Source of the DNA: Planomicrobium sp. Y74
GTDB lineage: Bacteria; Bacillota; Bacilli; Bacillales_A; Planococcaceae
Direction of reading: 5' to 3'
Assembly (NCBI RefSeq): GCF_003668635.1
Contig: NZ_RCWH01000003.1
Span: 1-64,000, forward strand
Length of the DNA stretch: 64,000 nucleotides
The translations under genes and the position numbers were made by a program. This document shows positions 37,212 to 46,746 of this stretch, one piece after another (the first letter of the stretch is position 1; the number at the start of each line of letters is the position of its first letter). The notes below the pieces were generated by a model that saw only the letters and a list, made by a program, of their open reading frames with translations, was not told the DNA's origin and ran no database searches.

Positions 37212-37889
37212 ATGCGACAATCTCCTAAACTTTTTATCTACGACCTTGACGGCGTTATTACGGACACGGCAGAGTTTCATTATTTAGGGTGGAAAAAGCT
37301 GGCCGACGAACTGGGCATAACGATTGACCGCCATTTCAATGAACAATTAAAAGGCATCAACCGCATGGATTCACTCGATCGGATCCTGGAGCAGTCAGCT
37401 TCGCCAACCGAATTTTCGGAGGAAGAAAAAATCGGGCTGGCGACCCGCAAAAATGGTTATTACCTCGAGTTGATCGAATCAATCGATCCCAGCCATATCC
37501 TTCCTGGGATAAAGGATTTACTGGAGGCCAATAAACAATCGGGCATTAAAATCGCTCTTGGTTCGGCCAGTAAGAACGCTTCCCGCATCTTGGACAAACT
37601 CGAACTCACCGGTTATTTCGATTATGTCGTAAACGCCGCGGAAATAACGAACGGCAAACCGGATCCCGAAACGTTCACTGCTGCAGCAGATGCGCTCGGA
37701 ATCGCTTATGGCGATTGCGTCGGTATTGAAGACGCGGCTGCAGGTGTGGAAGCTGTCAACCGGGCCGGCATGTTTTCGGTCGGAGTGGGTGACGAGGCAC
37801 ATCTCGCACATGCCGATTATTTGGTTGAAAATACACAGCAATTGGAATTCCAGCAGATACTTCAGGAATTCGATAAAAAGCAGAAATAA
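37212..37889 (+). CDS. pgmB: Beta-phosphoglucomutase
   Basis: HAD-superfamily mutase (225 residues) that turns beta-glucose 1-phosphate into glucose 6-phosphate. The nucleophile and acid/base are in YDLDGVITDT (D11 and D13), with GSASKNA, KPDPETF and GIEDAAAGVEA as the remaining HAD motifs. Its place between two GH65 genes is diagnostic: GH65 enzymes release exactly this beta-anomer. AAAGGA precedes the ATG. Confidence 0.95.
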   Translation: MRQSPKLFIYDLDGVITDTAEFHYLGWKKLADELGITIDRHFNEQLKGINRMDSLDRILEQSASPTEFSEEEKIGLATRKNGYYLELIESIDPSHILPGIKDLLEANKQSGIKIALGSASKNASRILDKLELTGYFDYVVNAAEITNGKPDPETFTAAADALGIAYGDCVGIEDAAAGVEAVNRAGMFSVGVGDEAHLAHADYLVENTQQLEFQQILQEFDKKQK

Positions 37890-37927
37890 GGGCCGAGTGG
37901 TGGAAGGCCTGGAAAGGAGGGTGAGAA

Positions 37928-40216
37928 ATGGCTTGGAGATTAACCAAGTATGAACTGGACAACGATAATTTATTGATCAATGAAAGTCTCTTATCTTTAG
38001 GCAACGGTTACCTGGGTGTCAGAGGAAATTTCGAAGAAGGATATGAAGAAGGGGATAAATCCATTCGGGGCACCTATATAAACGCTTTTCACGATGAAAC
38101 GGAAATTACTTACGGCGAGAAATTGTACGGTTTCCCGGAAAAGCAGCAAAAAGTGCTGAACATCATCGATGCACAGACAGTCCGAATTTACCTGGACGGA
38201 GAAAGATTCTCTTTATTTGATGGAGAGCTGCTGTCTTTTGAACGCAATCTGCATTTGGATAAAGGGTATGCGGAACGGATTGTGCACTGGATTTCGCCTA
38301 AAGGGAAAGAAGTGAAAATCCATTTCAGGCGGCTTGTTTCTTTTACAATGAAGGAATTGTTCGCGCTGGATATTAAGGTGGAATCCATAACGCCTGTCGA
38401 GCAGGTGAAAATCGTTTCCACTGTCAATGGAGATGTGACGAACTTTGTGGACAAAGACGACCCACGGGTAGCTTCGGGCCATGCAAAACGGCTCCATGTC
38501 ACAGAAGTGCGGCAGGAAGATAGGATCGGTATTGTAAAAGATACTACATACGTGACGGAACTCGAAGTGGCGTGCGTATCTTCTTCTGCTGTTGCAGCTG
38601 AGAATCACGATTACGACAGCCGGCTGACCGATCATTCTATAGAAGAAACCTACCTTTGTACAGGTCATGAAGCGGTTCATTTCACTAAATATGCCATCTT
38701 TACAGAAACCTTGAGGCATGGGGAAAATGTTATCGATGAAGGAATGATCCTTCTTCGCCAGATTCAGGCCCAGAAATTCGATGATCTTCTGGAAGAACAG
38801 AAGGCCTATTTGGACGCTTTTTGGGAAATATCCGATATTGTAATTGAAGGCGACCAGCGCGTTCAGGAAGGCATCCGCTTTAATCTCTACCAGCTCCTCC
38901 AATCCGTAGGCAAAGATCCGGCGAGCAATATCGCGGCAAAAGGATTATCCGGGGAAGGCTATGAAGGACATTACTTCTGGGACACCGAAATCTATATTTT
39001 TCCTGTATTCCTGATGACCAATCCGGGAATCGCAAAGAACCTGCTGCTGCATCGCTATTCGATTCTTGAACATGCAAGAGAGCGGGCCAGGGAAATGGGG
39101 CATGAGAAAGGTGCATTATTCCCATGGCGAACCATCATGGGAACAGAAAGTTCGGCCTTCTTCCCGGCCGGTACGGCGCAGTACCATATCAGCGCGGACA
39201 TTGCCTATAGCTATATCCAATATTATCTGGCAACAAAAGATGAAGGTTTTATGAAACGCTATATGGCGGAAGTGCTTTTTGAAACGGCACGCTTATGGGA
39301 AGATACGGGTCATTTGCAAAACGGCAAATTCCGGATAGACGATGTGACGGGTCCTGACGAATATACGTGCATCGTCAATAATAATTATTATACGAATGTT
39401 ATGGCCAAACACAATTTAAGCTGGGCCGCCAAAATCTATTATTTATTGGATGAAACAGACAGTGATCATTTGAAACAGCTGGCCAGTCGGCTGGAACTGA
39501 CCGAAACGGAAGTGGGCAATTGGCAAATTGCCGCTGACAGTATGTACCTTCCATATGATGAAACCTTGCAGATCAATGCTCAGGATGACAGCTTTTTGCA
39601 GAAGGCGAGATGGGATCTGAAAAACACGCCGCCTGAGAAATTTCCGTTATTGCTGAATTATCATCCGCTGACCTTGTACCGTTACCAGGTGCTGAAACAG
39701 GCCGATACCGTACTCGCCCATTTTCTGCTGGAAGATGAACAGGATTTTGAAACCATTAAGAATTCCTATGATTATTATGAAGGGATCACGACGCACGATT
39801 CTTCATTATCAACCTGTGTCTACAGCATTATGGCGTCGAAACTCGGCTATTCGGAAAAAGCCTATAGTTATTTCAATGAAACCGCGCGCCTCGATCTCGA
39901 CAACACCCATAAGAATACGAAAGACGGCTTGCATATGGCCAATATGGGCGGCACGTGGCTCGGCATTGTCTATGGTTTTGCAGGATTGCGGCTTAAAGAA
40001 GATGGTCTGTCACTGGCCCCGATTCTTCCGGCAGAATGGAATTCACTCGAGTTCCGGTTGCGGTATCAAGGAAGGGTGCTGAAATTCCGGATAACCCGGG
40101 ACGATGTCGCTTACTCGGTTCTCGAGGGTGAAGACCTGAACATTACTCATAACGGAGCACAGCTTTTTCTGGAAAGCGGAAAAGAAATTGTAATTCCGGT
40201 AAGTTCAAATCCATAA
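37928..40216 (+). CDS. GH65 glycoside phosphorylase, second copy
   Basis: A 762-residue GH65 phosphorylase distinct from the copy at 29894. Visible motifs: SLGNGYLGVRGNFEE, GHYFWDTEIYIFPVF, catalytic acid in VTGPDEYTCIVNNN (E478), KQADTVLAHFLL for phosphate, and THDSSLSTCVYS. The stretch GALFPWRTIMGTESSAFFPAGTAQYHISADI resembles the kojibiose/nigerose/trehalose branch of GH65. AAAGGAGGGTGAG precedes the ATG. It lies 38 nt after pgmB, and the MsmK gene follows 16 nt later. Substrate remains open. Confidence 0.9.
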   Translation: MAWRLTKYELDNDNLLINESLLSLGNGYLGVRGNFEEGYEEGDKSIRGTYINAFHDETEITYGEKLYGFPEKQQKVLNIIDAQTVRIYLDGERFSLFDGELLSFERNLHLDKGYAERIVHWISPKGKEVKIHFRRLVSFTMKELFALDIKVESITPVEQVKIVSTVNGDVTNFVDKDDPRVASGHAKRLHVTEVRQEDRIGIVKDTTYVTELEVACVSSSAVAAENHDYDSRLTDHSIEETYLCTGHEAVHFTKYAIFTETLRHGENVIDEGMILLRQIQAQKFDDLLEEQKAYLDAFWEISDIVIEGDQRVQEGIRFNLYQLLQSVGKDPASNIAAKGLSGEGYEGHYFWDTEIYIFPVFLMTNPGIAKNLLLHRYSILEHARERAREMGHEKGALFPWRTIMGTESSAFFPAGTAQYHISADIAYSYIQYYLATKDEGFMKRYMAEVLFETARLWEDTGHLQNGKFRIDDVTGPDEYTCIVNNNYYTNVMAKHNLSWAAKIYYLLDETDSDHLKQLASRLELTETEVGNWQIAADSMYLPYDETLQINAQDDSFLQKARWDLKNTPPEKFPLLLNYHPLTLYRYQVLKQADTVLAHFLLEDEQDFETIKNSYDYYEGITTHDSSLSTCVYSIMASKLGYSEKAYSYFNETARLDLDNTHKNTKDGLHMANMGGTWLGIVYGFAGLRLKEDGLSLAPILPAEWNSLEFRLRYQGRVLKFRITRDDVAYSVLEGEDLNITHNGAQLFLESGKEIVIPVSSNP

Positions 40217-40232
40217 TGCGGGAGGGAATAAG

Positions 40233-41333
40233 ATGGCTGGCCTAACGTTGGTGAATCTCAAAAAAGTTTACGATAAAGGAGTCGTGTCGGTACAGGATTT
40301 CAATCTGGAAGTTCGGGATAAGGAGTTTCTCGTATTGGTCGGGCCGTCCGGCTGCGGGAAATCGACGACGCTGCGGATGATTGCAGGACTGGAAGATATT
40401 ACGGAAGGTGATTTGTTCATCGGTGACAAACGGGTCAACGACGTATCGCCGAAAGACCGGGATATCGCAATGGTGTTTCAGAATTATGCGCTTTATCCGC
40501 ATATGAACGTCTATGATAATATGGCGTTCAGCCTGAAACTCAGCAAAATGAAGAAAGATGAAATCAAAGCGCGTGTGGACAGGGCGGCGAAGATTTTGGG
40601 GCTGGAAGATTTCCTGTACCGCAAACCGAAGGCGCTTTCCGGCGGACAGCGGCAGCGGGTTGCACTCGGCCGAGCAATTGTACGTGATGCAAAAGTATTC
40701 CTGATGGATGAACCTTTATCCAATCTGGACGCCAAACTGCGTGTCCAGATGCGGACGGAAATTCAAAAATTGCACAGCCGGCTTCAGACGACAACGATTT
40801 ATGTGACGCATGACCAAACGGAAGCGATGACGATGGCGACGCGTCTCGTCGTCATGAAAGACGGCTTTATCCAGCAGGTCGGCTCACCGAAACAGGTTTA
40901 TGATGAACCGGATAATGTTTTCGTCGGCGGTTTTATCGGCTCACCGGCGATGAACTTTTTGGACGGCCGCCTTGAAGGCAATCATTTTGTATTGGGAGAC
41001 ATCCGTGTCAAGGTGCCGGAAGGCAAAGCAATCCTGCTTCGCCAAAAAGGCTATGATGGCAAGCCGGTGCTGCTCGGCATCCGGCCGGAAGACATCCACG
41101 ATGAACCGGTGTTCCTGGACCATTCCCCAGAAACGAAAATCCGGGCGCACATCGAAGTAGCTGAATTGATGGGCTCGGAAATCGTCCTTTACTCGGTGGT
41201 GGATAATCAGGATTTCATCGCCCGCGTCGATTCCCGTTTCAATGTCCAGGCCGGCCAGACGATCGATATGGCTTTTGACATGAATCGAGCGCATTTCTTC
41301 GATAAGGAATCGGAACTTCGGATCAAGCGGTAG
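40233..41333 (+). CDS. CUT1 ABC transporter ATPase (MsmK/UgpC type)
   Basis: A 366-residue ATPase with Walker [10 protein letters not shown], signature LSGGQRQRVALGRA, Walker B VFLMDEPLSNLDAKLR, and the C-terminal TOBE-type regulatory domain. Such ATPases serve several CUT1 importers. Here it serves the GH65-locus importer and perhaps the xylo-oligosaccharide importer at 55369-58484. A nearly identical gene begins at 63814. GGAGGG precedes the ATG; a long terminator follows. Confidence 0.93.
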   Translation: MAGLTLVNLKKVYDKGVVSVQDFNLEVRDKEFLVLVGPSGCGKSTTLRMIAGLEDITEGDLFIGDKRVNDVSPKDRDIAMVFQNYALYPHMNVYDNMAFSLKLSKMKKDEIKARVDRAAKILGLEDFLYRKPKALSGGQRQRVALGRAIVRDAKVFLMDEPLSNLDAKLRVQMRTEIQKLHSRLQTTTIYVTHDQTEAMTMATRLVVMKDGFIQQVGSPKQVYDEPDNVFVGGFIGSPAMNFLDGRLEGNHFVLGDIRVKVPEGKAILLRQKGYDGKPVLLGIRPEDIHDEPVFLDHSPETKIRAHIEVAELMGSEIVLYSVVDNQDFIARVDSRFNVQAGQTIDMAFDMNRAHFFDKESELRIKR

Positions 41334-41381
41334 AAGTGAAAAAATATCACCTTCCACACTAGTTGAAAGGTGAAAACTTTG

Positions 41382-41426
41382 CACCTGAATGGTTAGAGTA
41401 TTCTCTAACCATTCAGGTGTTTTTTA
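41382..41426 (+). terminator. Terminator of the GH65 operon
   Basis: A 17-bp stem (CACCTGAATGGTTAGAG with its complement) and TATT loop are followed by six T residues. Confidence 0.92.
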
Positions 41427-41478
41427 TGTGGAATCCCTTAAAAATTAAAAAAGTACAGATGATGTTAAAAGAATGCTA

Positions 41479-41492
41479 GTGAAAGCGCTATC
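41479..41492 (+). promoter_or_regulatory. cre site upstream of the xylF-type gene
   Basis: TGAAAGCGCTATCA matches the cre consensus at all 14 positions. A TATACT at 41510-41515 could be the -10 box; the cre would then overlap the -35 region. Confidence 0.8.
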
Positions 41493-41559
41493 ATAAAAGT
41501 TTTCAGAATTTATACTTAAAAAGTACTTACTTATATTTACAAAGGGAGAGGGGAAAGAT

Positions 41560-42684
41560 ATGAATAAAAACTTAAAAGGATTTATGTTACTGATGGTTCT
41601 GGCAATGTTTGCATTGGTAGCTGCAGCATGCGGTAACGAAGGAGAAGCGGGTTCCGGTTCGGGTTCAGGGGTGGACGTCGGAATCGTTTTGCCTACTAAA
41701 GATGAACCTCGCTGGGTCCAGGATGAGCAGCGCTTTAAAGATGCATTAGCCGATTCGGATTATTCAACTGAGATTTTATTCAGCCAGGGTTCTTCGGCAA
41801 AAGAAAAAGAGAACGTGGAAGCTTTATTGAATAAAGGGATTAAAGTTTTGATCATCACACCGCATGATGGTGCAGCAGCTGCTGCGGCAGTTGAAGCGGC
41901 GAAAGCGGATGACGTAACAGTAATCGCATATGACCGTTTGATCACAGACACAGATGCTGTTGATTACTATGTAACATTCGACTCTTTGGCAGTAGGAGCG
42001 GCACAAGCTCAGTATTTAGTGGATAACGCAGAAGGAACAGATGTACCGCTGTATTTATATGCAGGAGCTTCATCTGACAACAATGCATTCCTATTCTTCC
42101 AGGGAGCATGGGAAGTGCTTCAGCCGAAAATTGCTGACGGTACTTTCAAAATCGCCAATTCGAGTGAAGCGGAAGCTTTGTCAGATACGAAAGAATTGGA
42201 CCGCGACCAATTGAGCAAAATTATCGGCCAGGTTACGACAAACTGGGATCCAAATGAATCAAAAAACAAAGCTCAGACGCATTTGACTTCAGTGGGTGAA
42301 GACTTGAAAGGCGATGTTGCAATTCTTGCACCGAACGATGGCACAGCCCGTTCAATTGCAGATGTATTCGCATCAGACTCCGCGGTGACAAATTACACCA
42401 TCACGGGCCAGGATGCTGAAAAAGCTTCGATCCAATACATTATTGATGAGAAACAATCGATGACTGTGTTCAAAGATGTCCGTACATTGGTTGAAGATGC
42501 AATGGGCATGGCTGTTGACGTACTTGACGGCAACGATCCTGAAACAACAGGTTCTTATGATAATGGAGCTGGCGAAGTAAAAGCGAAGCAAACAGACGTC
42601 ATTGTTGTAGACGAAGAAAATGTGAAAGCGGAATTGATCGACTCCGGCTATTATGAAGCAAGCGAATTTACAGGAATCGAATAA
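41560..42684 (+). CDS. xylF: XylF/ChvE-type sugar-binding lipoprotein
   Basis: A 374-residue lipoprotein with lipobox AAAC (C24) and a periplasmic binding fold of the xylose/ChvE subfamily: VGIVLPTKDEPRWVQDEQRF, ITPHDGAAAAAAVEAAK, VIAYDRLI and ASSDNNAFLFF. It belongs to a complete CUT2 importer with the next two genes. Xylose is the favoured ligand because of the sensor system and xylAB nearby; glucose, arabinose or galactose are possible. A perfect cre lies upstream, so glucose repression is expected. GGGAGAGGGG precedes the ATG. Confidence 0.88.
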   Translation: MNKNLKGFMLLMVLAMFALVAAACGNEGEAGSGSGSGVDVGIVLPTKDEPRWVQDEQRFKDALADSDYSTEILFSQGSSAKEKENVEALLNKGIKVLIITPHDGAAAAAAVEAAKADDVTVIAYDRLITDTDAVDYYVTFDSLAVGAAQAQYLVDNAEGTDVPLYLYAGASSDNNAFLFFQGAWEVLQPKIADGTFKIANSSEAEALSDTKELDRDQLSKIIGQVTTNWDPNESKNKAQTHLTSVGEDLKGDVAILAPNDGTARSIADVFASDSAVTNYTITGQDAEKASIQYIIDEKQSMTVFKDVRTLVEDAMGMAVDVLDGNDPETTGSYDNGAGEVKAKQTDVIVVDEENVKAELIDSGYYEASEFTGIE

Positions 42685-42699
42685 AAACAATAGGACCAG

Positions 42700-42731
42700 G
42701 AAATAGTGATAGAACTTTCTATCACTATTTC
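42700..42731 (+). terminator. Intercistronic hairpin between xylF and xylG
   Basis: GAAATAGTGATAGA pairs perfectly with TCTATCACTATTTC around ACTT. No T run follows, so it is more likely a 3'-end stabiliser of xylF mRNA or a leaky stop. Confidence 0.6.
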
Positions 42732-42767
42732 TCCATTCCTTGACGTTTTCGTAAGGGAGGCTAAGAA

Positions 42768-44288
42768 ATGAGCGACTATATTTTAGAGATGAATGGCATT
42801 ACAAAGGAATTTACAGGCATCAAAGCTCTGGATGACGTGAATTTCAAAGTGGAGCGTGGAGAAATCCATTGTTTGATTGGAGAAAACGGAGCAGGCAAAT
42901 CGACGCTCATGAAAGTGTTAAGTGGAGTCTATCCATACGGTACATATAAAGGGGACATCGTCTTTGAAGGCGAAATCCAGAAATTCAACGAAATCAATGA
43001 CAGTGTAAAAGCGGGAATTGCCATCATTTATCAGGAGTTGGCGCTGTTTCCGGACCTGACAGTATATGAAAACATTTTTGCCGGCAATGAAATCAGAAAA
43101 GGACCTTTTGTAGATTGGAACGAAACAATCATCCAGGCAACCCAAATGCTAAAAAAAGTAAAATTGAATGTTGATCCGGAGACATTGATCAAGGATTTGG
43201 GTGTAGGAAAGCAGCAATTGGTCGAAATCGCTAAAACGTTGAGCAAAAATGTAAAACTCCTCATTTTGGATGAACCGACAGCTGCGCTGAATGAAAATGA
43301 CAGTGAAAACCTGTTGGAGCTTTTGAAGGAGTTAAGAGCACAAGGTATTACGTGCATCATGATTTCCCACAAACTGAAGGAAGTCATTTCAATTGCCGAC
43401 AAAGCGACGATTCTGAGAGACGGGCAAACAGTCTGTACATTGGACGCCCATAAAGGGGAAATATCCGAAAGTGTCATTATTAAAAATATGGTGGGACGTG
43501 AAATCGAAGATATTTATCCGAAACGTTTAGATCATCAATTTGGAGAAACGGTTCTGGAATTGAATAATTGGTCTGCTTACGATTCCCAACTTGGCCGGGA
43601 TGTGGTTAAGAATGCCAATTTACATGTGAAACAAGGCGAAATTATTGGAGTCGCTGGGCTGATGGGATCTGGCCGCACCGAACTGGCGCTTAGTATTTTC
43701 GGGAATCCGAAAAAATATAAATTGAATGGGAACATGCAAGTCCAGGGGCAGCCGGTTTCATTCAAGCATACAAGCGACGCGATTAAAGCGGGAATTGCCT
43801 ATGTGACAGAGGACCGAAAAGGCAACGGCCTGTTTTTGATCAAAGATATCAAAAGCAACGTAACTGCAGCCCATTTGAAAGGTATCTCATCACGGGGCGT
43901 CCTTAACTTGAACGAAGAAGTGATGGTTGGATCTCAATACAAGGATTCGCTGCACATCAAAGCAAGCTCGCTTGAACAAATCGTCGGCAATTTAAGCGGC
44001 GGCAATCAACAGAAAGTGTCACTGGGCAAATGGCTGTTTACAGGGCCGAAAATTCTGATCCTCGACGAACCGACACGCGGAATCGATGTCGGCGCGAAGT
44101 TTGAAATTTATACCATCATGAACGAATTGATCAAAGAAGGCATGAGCATCATCATGATCTCTTCCGAATTGAATGAAATTATCGGTATGAGCGACCGCAT
44201 CTATGTTATGGCGGAAGGCAAGATTACCGGCGAACTATCAAAAGAAGAAACGACTCAAGAAGCCATTATGGAACTGGCAACGCAATAG
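42768..44288 (+). CDS. xylG: CUT2 sugar ABC transporter ATPase
   Basis: A 506-residue double ATPase of the XylG/GguA/MglA class. The first half has GENGAGKST and LGVGKQQLVEIAK with LILDEPTAAL. The second has the degenerate P-loop GLMGSGRTE, LSGGNQQKVSLGKWL and LILDEPTRGIDVG, the usual asymmetry of this class. It sits between binding protein and permease. GGGAGG precedes the ATG. Confidence 0.93.
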   Translation: MSDYILEMNGITKEFTGIKALDDVNFKVERGEIHCLIGENGAGKSTLMKVLSGVYPYGTYKGDIVFEGEIQKFNEINDSVKAGIAIIYQELALFPDLTVYENIFAGNEIRKGPFVDWNETIIQATQMLKKVKLNVDPETLIKDLGVGKQQLVEIAKTLSKNVKLLILDEPTAALNENDSENLLELLKELRAQGITCIMISHKLKEVISIADKATILRDGQTVCTLDAHKGEISESVIIKNMVGREIEDIYPKRLDHQFGETVLELNNWSAYDSQLGRDVVKNANLHVKQGEIIGVAGLMGSGRTELALSIFGNPKKYKLNGNMQVQGQPVSFKHTSDAIKAGIAYVTEDRKGNGLFLIKDIKSNVTAAHLKGISSRGVLNLNEEVMVGSQYKDSLHIKASSLEQIVGNLSGGNQQKVSLGKWLFTGPKILILDEPTRGIDVGAKFEIYTIMNELIKEGMSIIMISSELNEIIGMSDRIYVMAEGKITGELSKEETTQEAIMELATQ

Positions 44289-44301
44289 GAGGTAAATATC
44301 A

Positions 44302-45477
44302 ATGAGTTTTTTTAATGAAGCAAAATTCCTGATCAAGTCAAACATTCGCGATTACGGGATGTATATCGCCTTGTTCGTCATCATGTTGACGTTCGCCATA
44401 ATGACGGACGGCTTATTCATGTCATCCCGCAATATCAGCAACCTGTTGGATTCAGCTGGTTATATCGCCGTTCTTGCAGTAGGGATGACACTTGTCATCG
44501 TCATCCGCCACATTGATTTGTCTGTCGGTTTCGTTGCCGGTTTTCTCGGAGCGGTTGCGGCAATCTTCCTGACACAAATCGGCATGTCCGTCTGGCTTGT
44601 CATTCCGATTGTTTTGATTTTCGGTATTTTTATCGGATTGTTCAATGGCTTTCTGGTCGCAAAAATCGGTATTCCTTCTTTTGTTGCTACGCTTGCCGGT
44701 ATGCTGATTTTCCGTGGAGCATTATTGAATGTAACGGAATCCACCGGTACGATCATCGTCAATGACGATCTTTTCAATGCACTGGGGAATGGTTTTATCC
44801 CATCTCTGATGGAAGTGAACGGACTGCACTTGCTTTCGCTGCTGGTCGGATTAATCGGTATCATTCTTTATATTTACAGCGAAATATCGAATCGCCGCAA
44901 TAAAGCCAAATACGGTTTTGATGTTATGTCTCCTAAAATTTTCATCATCAAATTAGTACTTGTATCATTCATCATCGGGTATATCACTTGGGTGCTGGCA
45001 GGGTATAACGGCTTCTCCTGGACAGTCGTCATCATGCTGCTGGTTGTTGTTGTCTATCATTTCCTGTCGACAAAAACTGTACTCGGCCGCAATATCTACG
45101 CTGTCGGGAGCAACCCGGAAGCTGCCCATTTGAGCGGTATCAACGTTACGAAAATCACTCTGATTGTTTTCGGCTCAATGGGAATGCTTGCGGCATTGTC
45201 AGGCATCCTTTTCACAGCGCGCCTGCAATCTGCGACAACAACTGCAGGAACATTATTCGAACTTGATGCGATTGCTGCGGCCTATGTCGGCGGAGTTTCT
45301 TCAGCCGGTGGTGTAGGTAAAGTGACCGGTGCCATTATCGGAGCGATTGTAATGGCTTCTTTATCCAGCGGCATGAACCTATTGGGTGTCGGTATTTCGT
45401 ATCAATACATGATTCGCGGCGGCGTGTTGGCCGCAGCAGTTATTTTTGATGTGATGACACGCAGGCAGCGTGCTTAA
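44302..45477 (+). CDS. xylH: CUT2 sugar ABC transporter permease
   Basis: A 391-residue permease of the XylH/GguB class with about ten membrane segments. Motifs include GMTLVIVIRHIDLSVGFVAG and YAVGSNPEAAHLSGIN in the cytosolic loop that meets the ATPase, and YVGGVSSAGGVGKVTGAIIG. AGGAGG precedes ATG 44302. It ends the transporter genes; an intergenic repeat begins 3 nt after the stop. Confidence 0.93.
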   Translation: MSFFNEAKFLIKSNIRDYGMYIALFVIMLTFAIMTDGLFMSSRNISNLLDSAGYIAVLAVGMTLVIVIRHIDLSVGFVAGFLGAVAAIFLTQIGMSVWLVIPIVLIFGIFIGLFNGFLVAKIGIPSFVATLAGMLIFRGALLNVTESTGTIIVNDDLFNALGNGFIPSLMEVNGLHLLSLLVGLIGIILYIYSEISNRRNKAKYGFDVMSPKIFIIKLVLVSFIIGYITWVLAGYNGFSWTVVIMLLVVVVYHFLSTKTVLGRNIYAVGSNPEAAHLSGINVTKITLIVFGSMGMLAALSGILFTARLQSATTTAGTLFELDAIAAAYVGGVSSAGGVGKVTGAIIGAIVMASLSSGMNLLGVGISYQYMIRGGVLAAAVIFDVMTRRQRA

Positions 45478-45479
45478 CA

Positions 45480-45591
45480 AGAAAAGCGGAAGTGCCTGTT
45501 CAGATCTGTGCTCCTGCATCGCTGCGCTAGCTTCGTCGCAAAGCCTTGACCTCGCAAGCGTCGGTCAAGACTTGGCCGCTGGCGTCTGGAC
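45480..45591 (+). repeat. Dispersed intergenic repeat, copy 3
   Basis: The copy starts GAAAAGCGGAAGTGCC and ends GGCCGCTGGCGTCTGGAC, matching the ends of the copies at 9047 and 9213. It contains an internal dyad CTTGACC/GGTCAAG. Confidence 0.75.
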
Positions 45592-45657
45592 ACGGAGACA
45601 CTCTTCTCGAAAACTTTTTAAACTAAAAAAGTTATATTATCTTATTTAATTACAAAA

Positions 45658-45688
45658 GAAGCACCTTCGAATTTGAAGGTGCTTTCTC
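45658..45688 (+). terminator. Terminator after xylH and the repeat
   Basis: AGCACCTTC and GAAGGTGCT pair around GAATTT; TTCTCC follows. It separates the transporter from the sensor operon. Confidence 0.75.
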
Positions 45689-45765
45689 CATCTCATAACG
45701 AGTATTGAGAATTTTCCATCAAGTGGTAAGATGAAATGAGTTTAAACACAAAAGGGGATTGAAAT

Positions 45766-46746
45766 GTGAGAAGAAAAGTCATCTTTGTCCTTTGCTCACT
45801 ATGTGCCGTCCTTGGTTTTTTTACTGTCCTTTCAGTGAATAAAGTGCTGCATTCTGAATGGGAATTTCCCGAAACTGTTAAATCTGAAAAAGAGCGTTTC
45901 CGTATCGTTGTCATCTCCCAGGAACTAGACACGCCATTCTGGAAATTGGTGGACGAAGGAGCCTCCAAGCAGGCGGCAAAGGAAGGTGTCAGTCTCGAGC
46001 TATGGGGCAGTTACAGTAAAAACCAGGAAGATTTCTTAAAACAAGTTGAAATTGCCCTTCATTCAAAAGTGGATGGGATTATTGTCCAGGGGCTTGATAC
46101 AGAAGAGTTTCAGCAATTGACCCGTATCAAGGCCGCTTCCTACGGTATACCGATTATTACCGTCGCAAATGATGTGCCTGTTGAGAAGAGCTTGCGCAAA
46201 ACGTATGTTGGCTCAGATCATCATAGTGCAGGAAAGATGCTGATGGAAAAACTGGTCAGTGATATGGGTGAACAAGGAGAAGTTGTGCTGCTTGGCGGTA
46301 CAGATCTGGAATACAGCCAGCGTCTGCGCTTAAAGGGAATGGAGGACAGTCTCGAAAATTATCCAGACATCATTTCGTTTTATGTGGAAAGCGGCTCTTC
46401 AGACGAAGAAGCGGCTGCTGCAACTCAAAAGGCGCTCAATGAACATCCCGATGTCGATGCTTTCTTTGTGCTCAATGTTCGCCAGGCTGGAACCGTCATG
46501 CAGGAAATCAGCAGGCGCACCGAGCTCGAGCCCTATTATATTTATTCATTCGATGACGGATCGGATGCTTCTGAACTTTTAACTGAAGGAAAACTGGATG
46601 GAATCATTGAACAATCGCCGGAACAGATGGGCGAAATGAGTGTCACTTTAATGATGCAATGGCTGCGCAACGAAGTGGTTCCCCTCGATTCGGAAGGCTA
46701 TATTACGGATATCCGGATTGTGGAAGGGAAGGGCGGTTTGCCGTGA
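45766..46746 (+). CDS. Membrane-anchored sugar-binding sensor protein (XylFII-like)
   Basis: A 326-residue binding-protein fold with an N-terminal membrane segment (VIFVLCSLCAVLGFFTVLSV) but no lipobox, so it should stay anchored outside the membrane. The binding domain has IVVISQELDTPFWKLVDEGA and GIPIITVANDVP. In Clostridium beijerinckii a protein of this kind (XylFII) binds D-xylose and activates LytS. Here it overlaps the kinase start (GTGA), matching that arrangement. GTG 45766 follows AAAGGGGATT. Sensing of xylose is inferred from context. Confidence 0.83.
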   Translation: MRRKVIFVLCSLCAVLGFFTVLSVNKVLHSEWEFPETVKSEKERFRIVVISQELDTPFWKLVDEGASKQAAKEGVSLELWGSYSKNQEDFLKQVEIALHSKVDGIIVQGLDTEEFQQLTRIKAASYGIPIITVANDVPVEKSLRKTYVGSDHHSAGKMLMEKLVSDMGEQGEVVLLGGTDLEYSQRLRLKGMEDSLENYPDIISFYVESGSSDEEAAAATQKALNEHPDVDAFFVLNVRQAGTVMQEISRRTELEPYYIYSFDDGSDASELLTEGKLDGIIEQSPEQMGEMSVTLMMQWLRNEVVPLDSEGYITDIRIVEGKGGLP

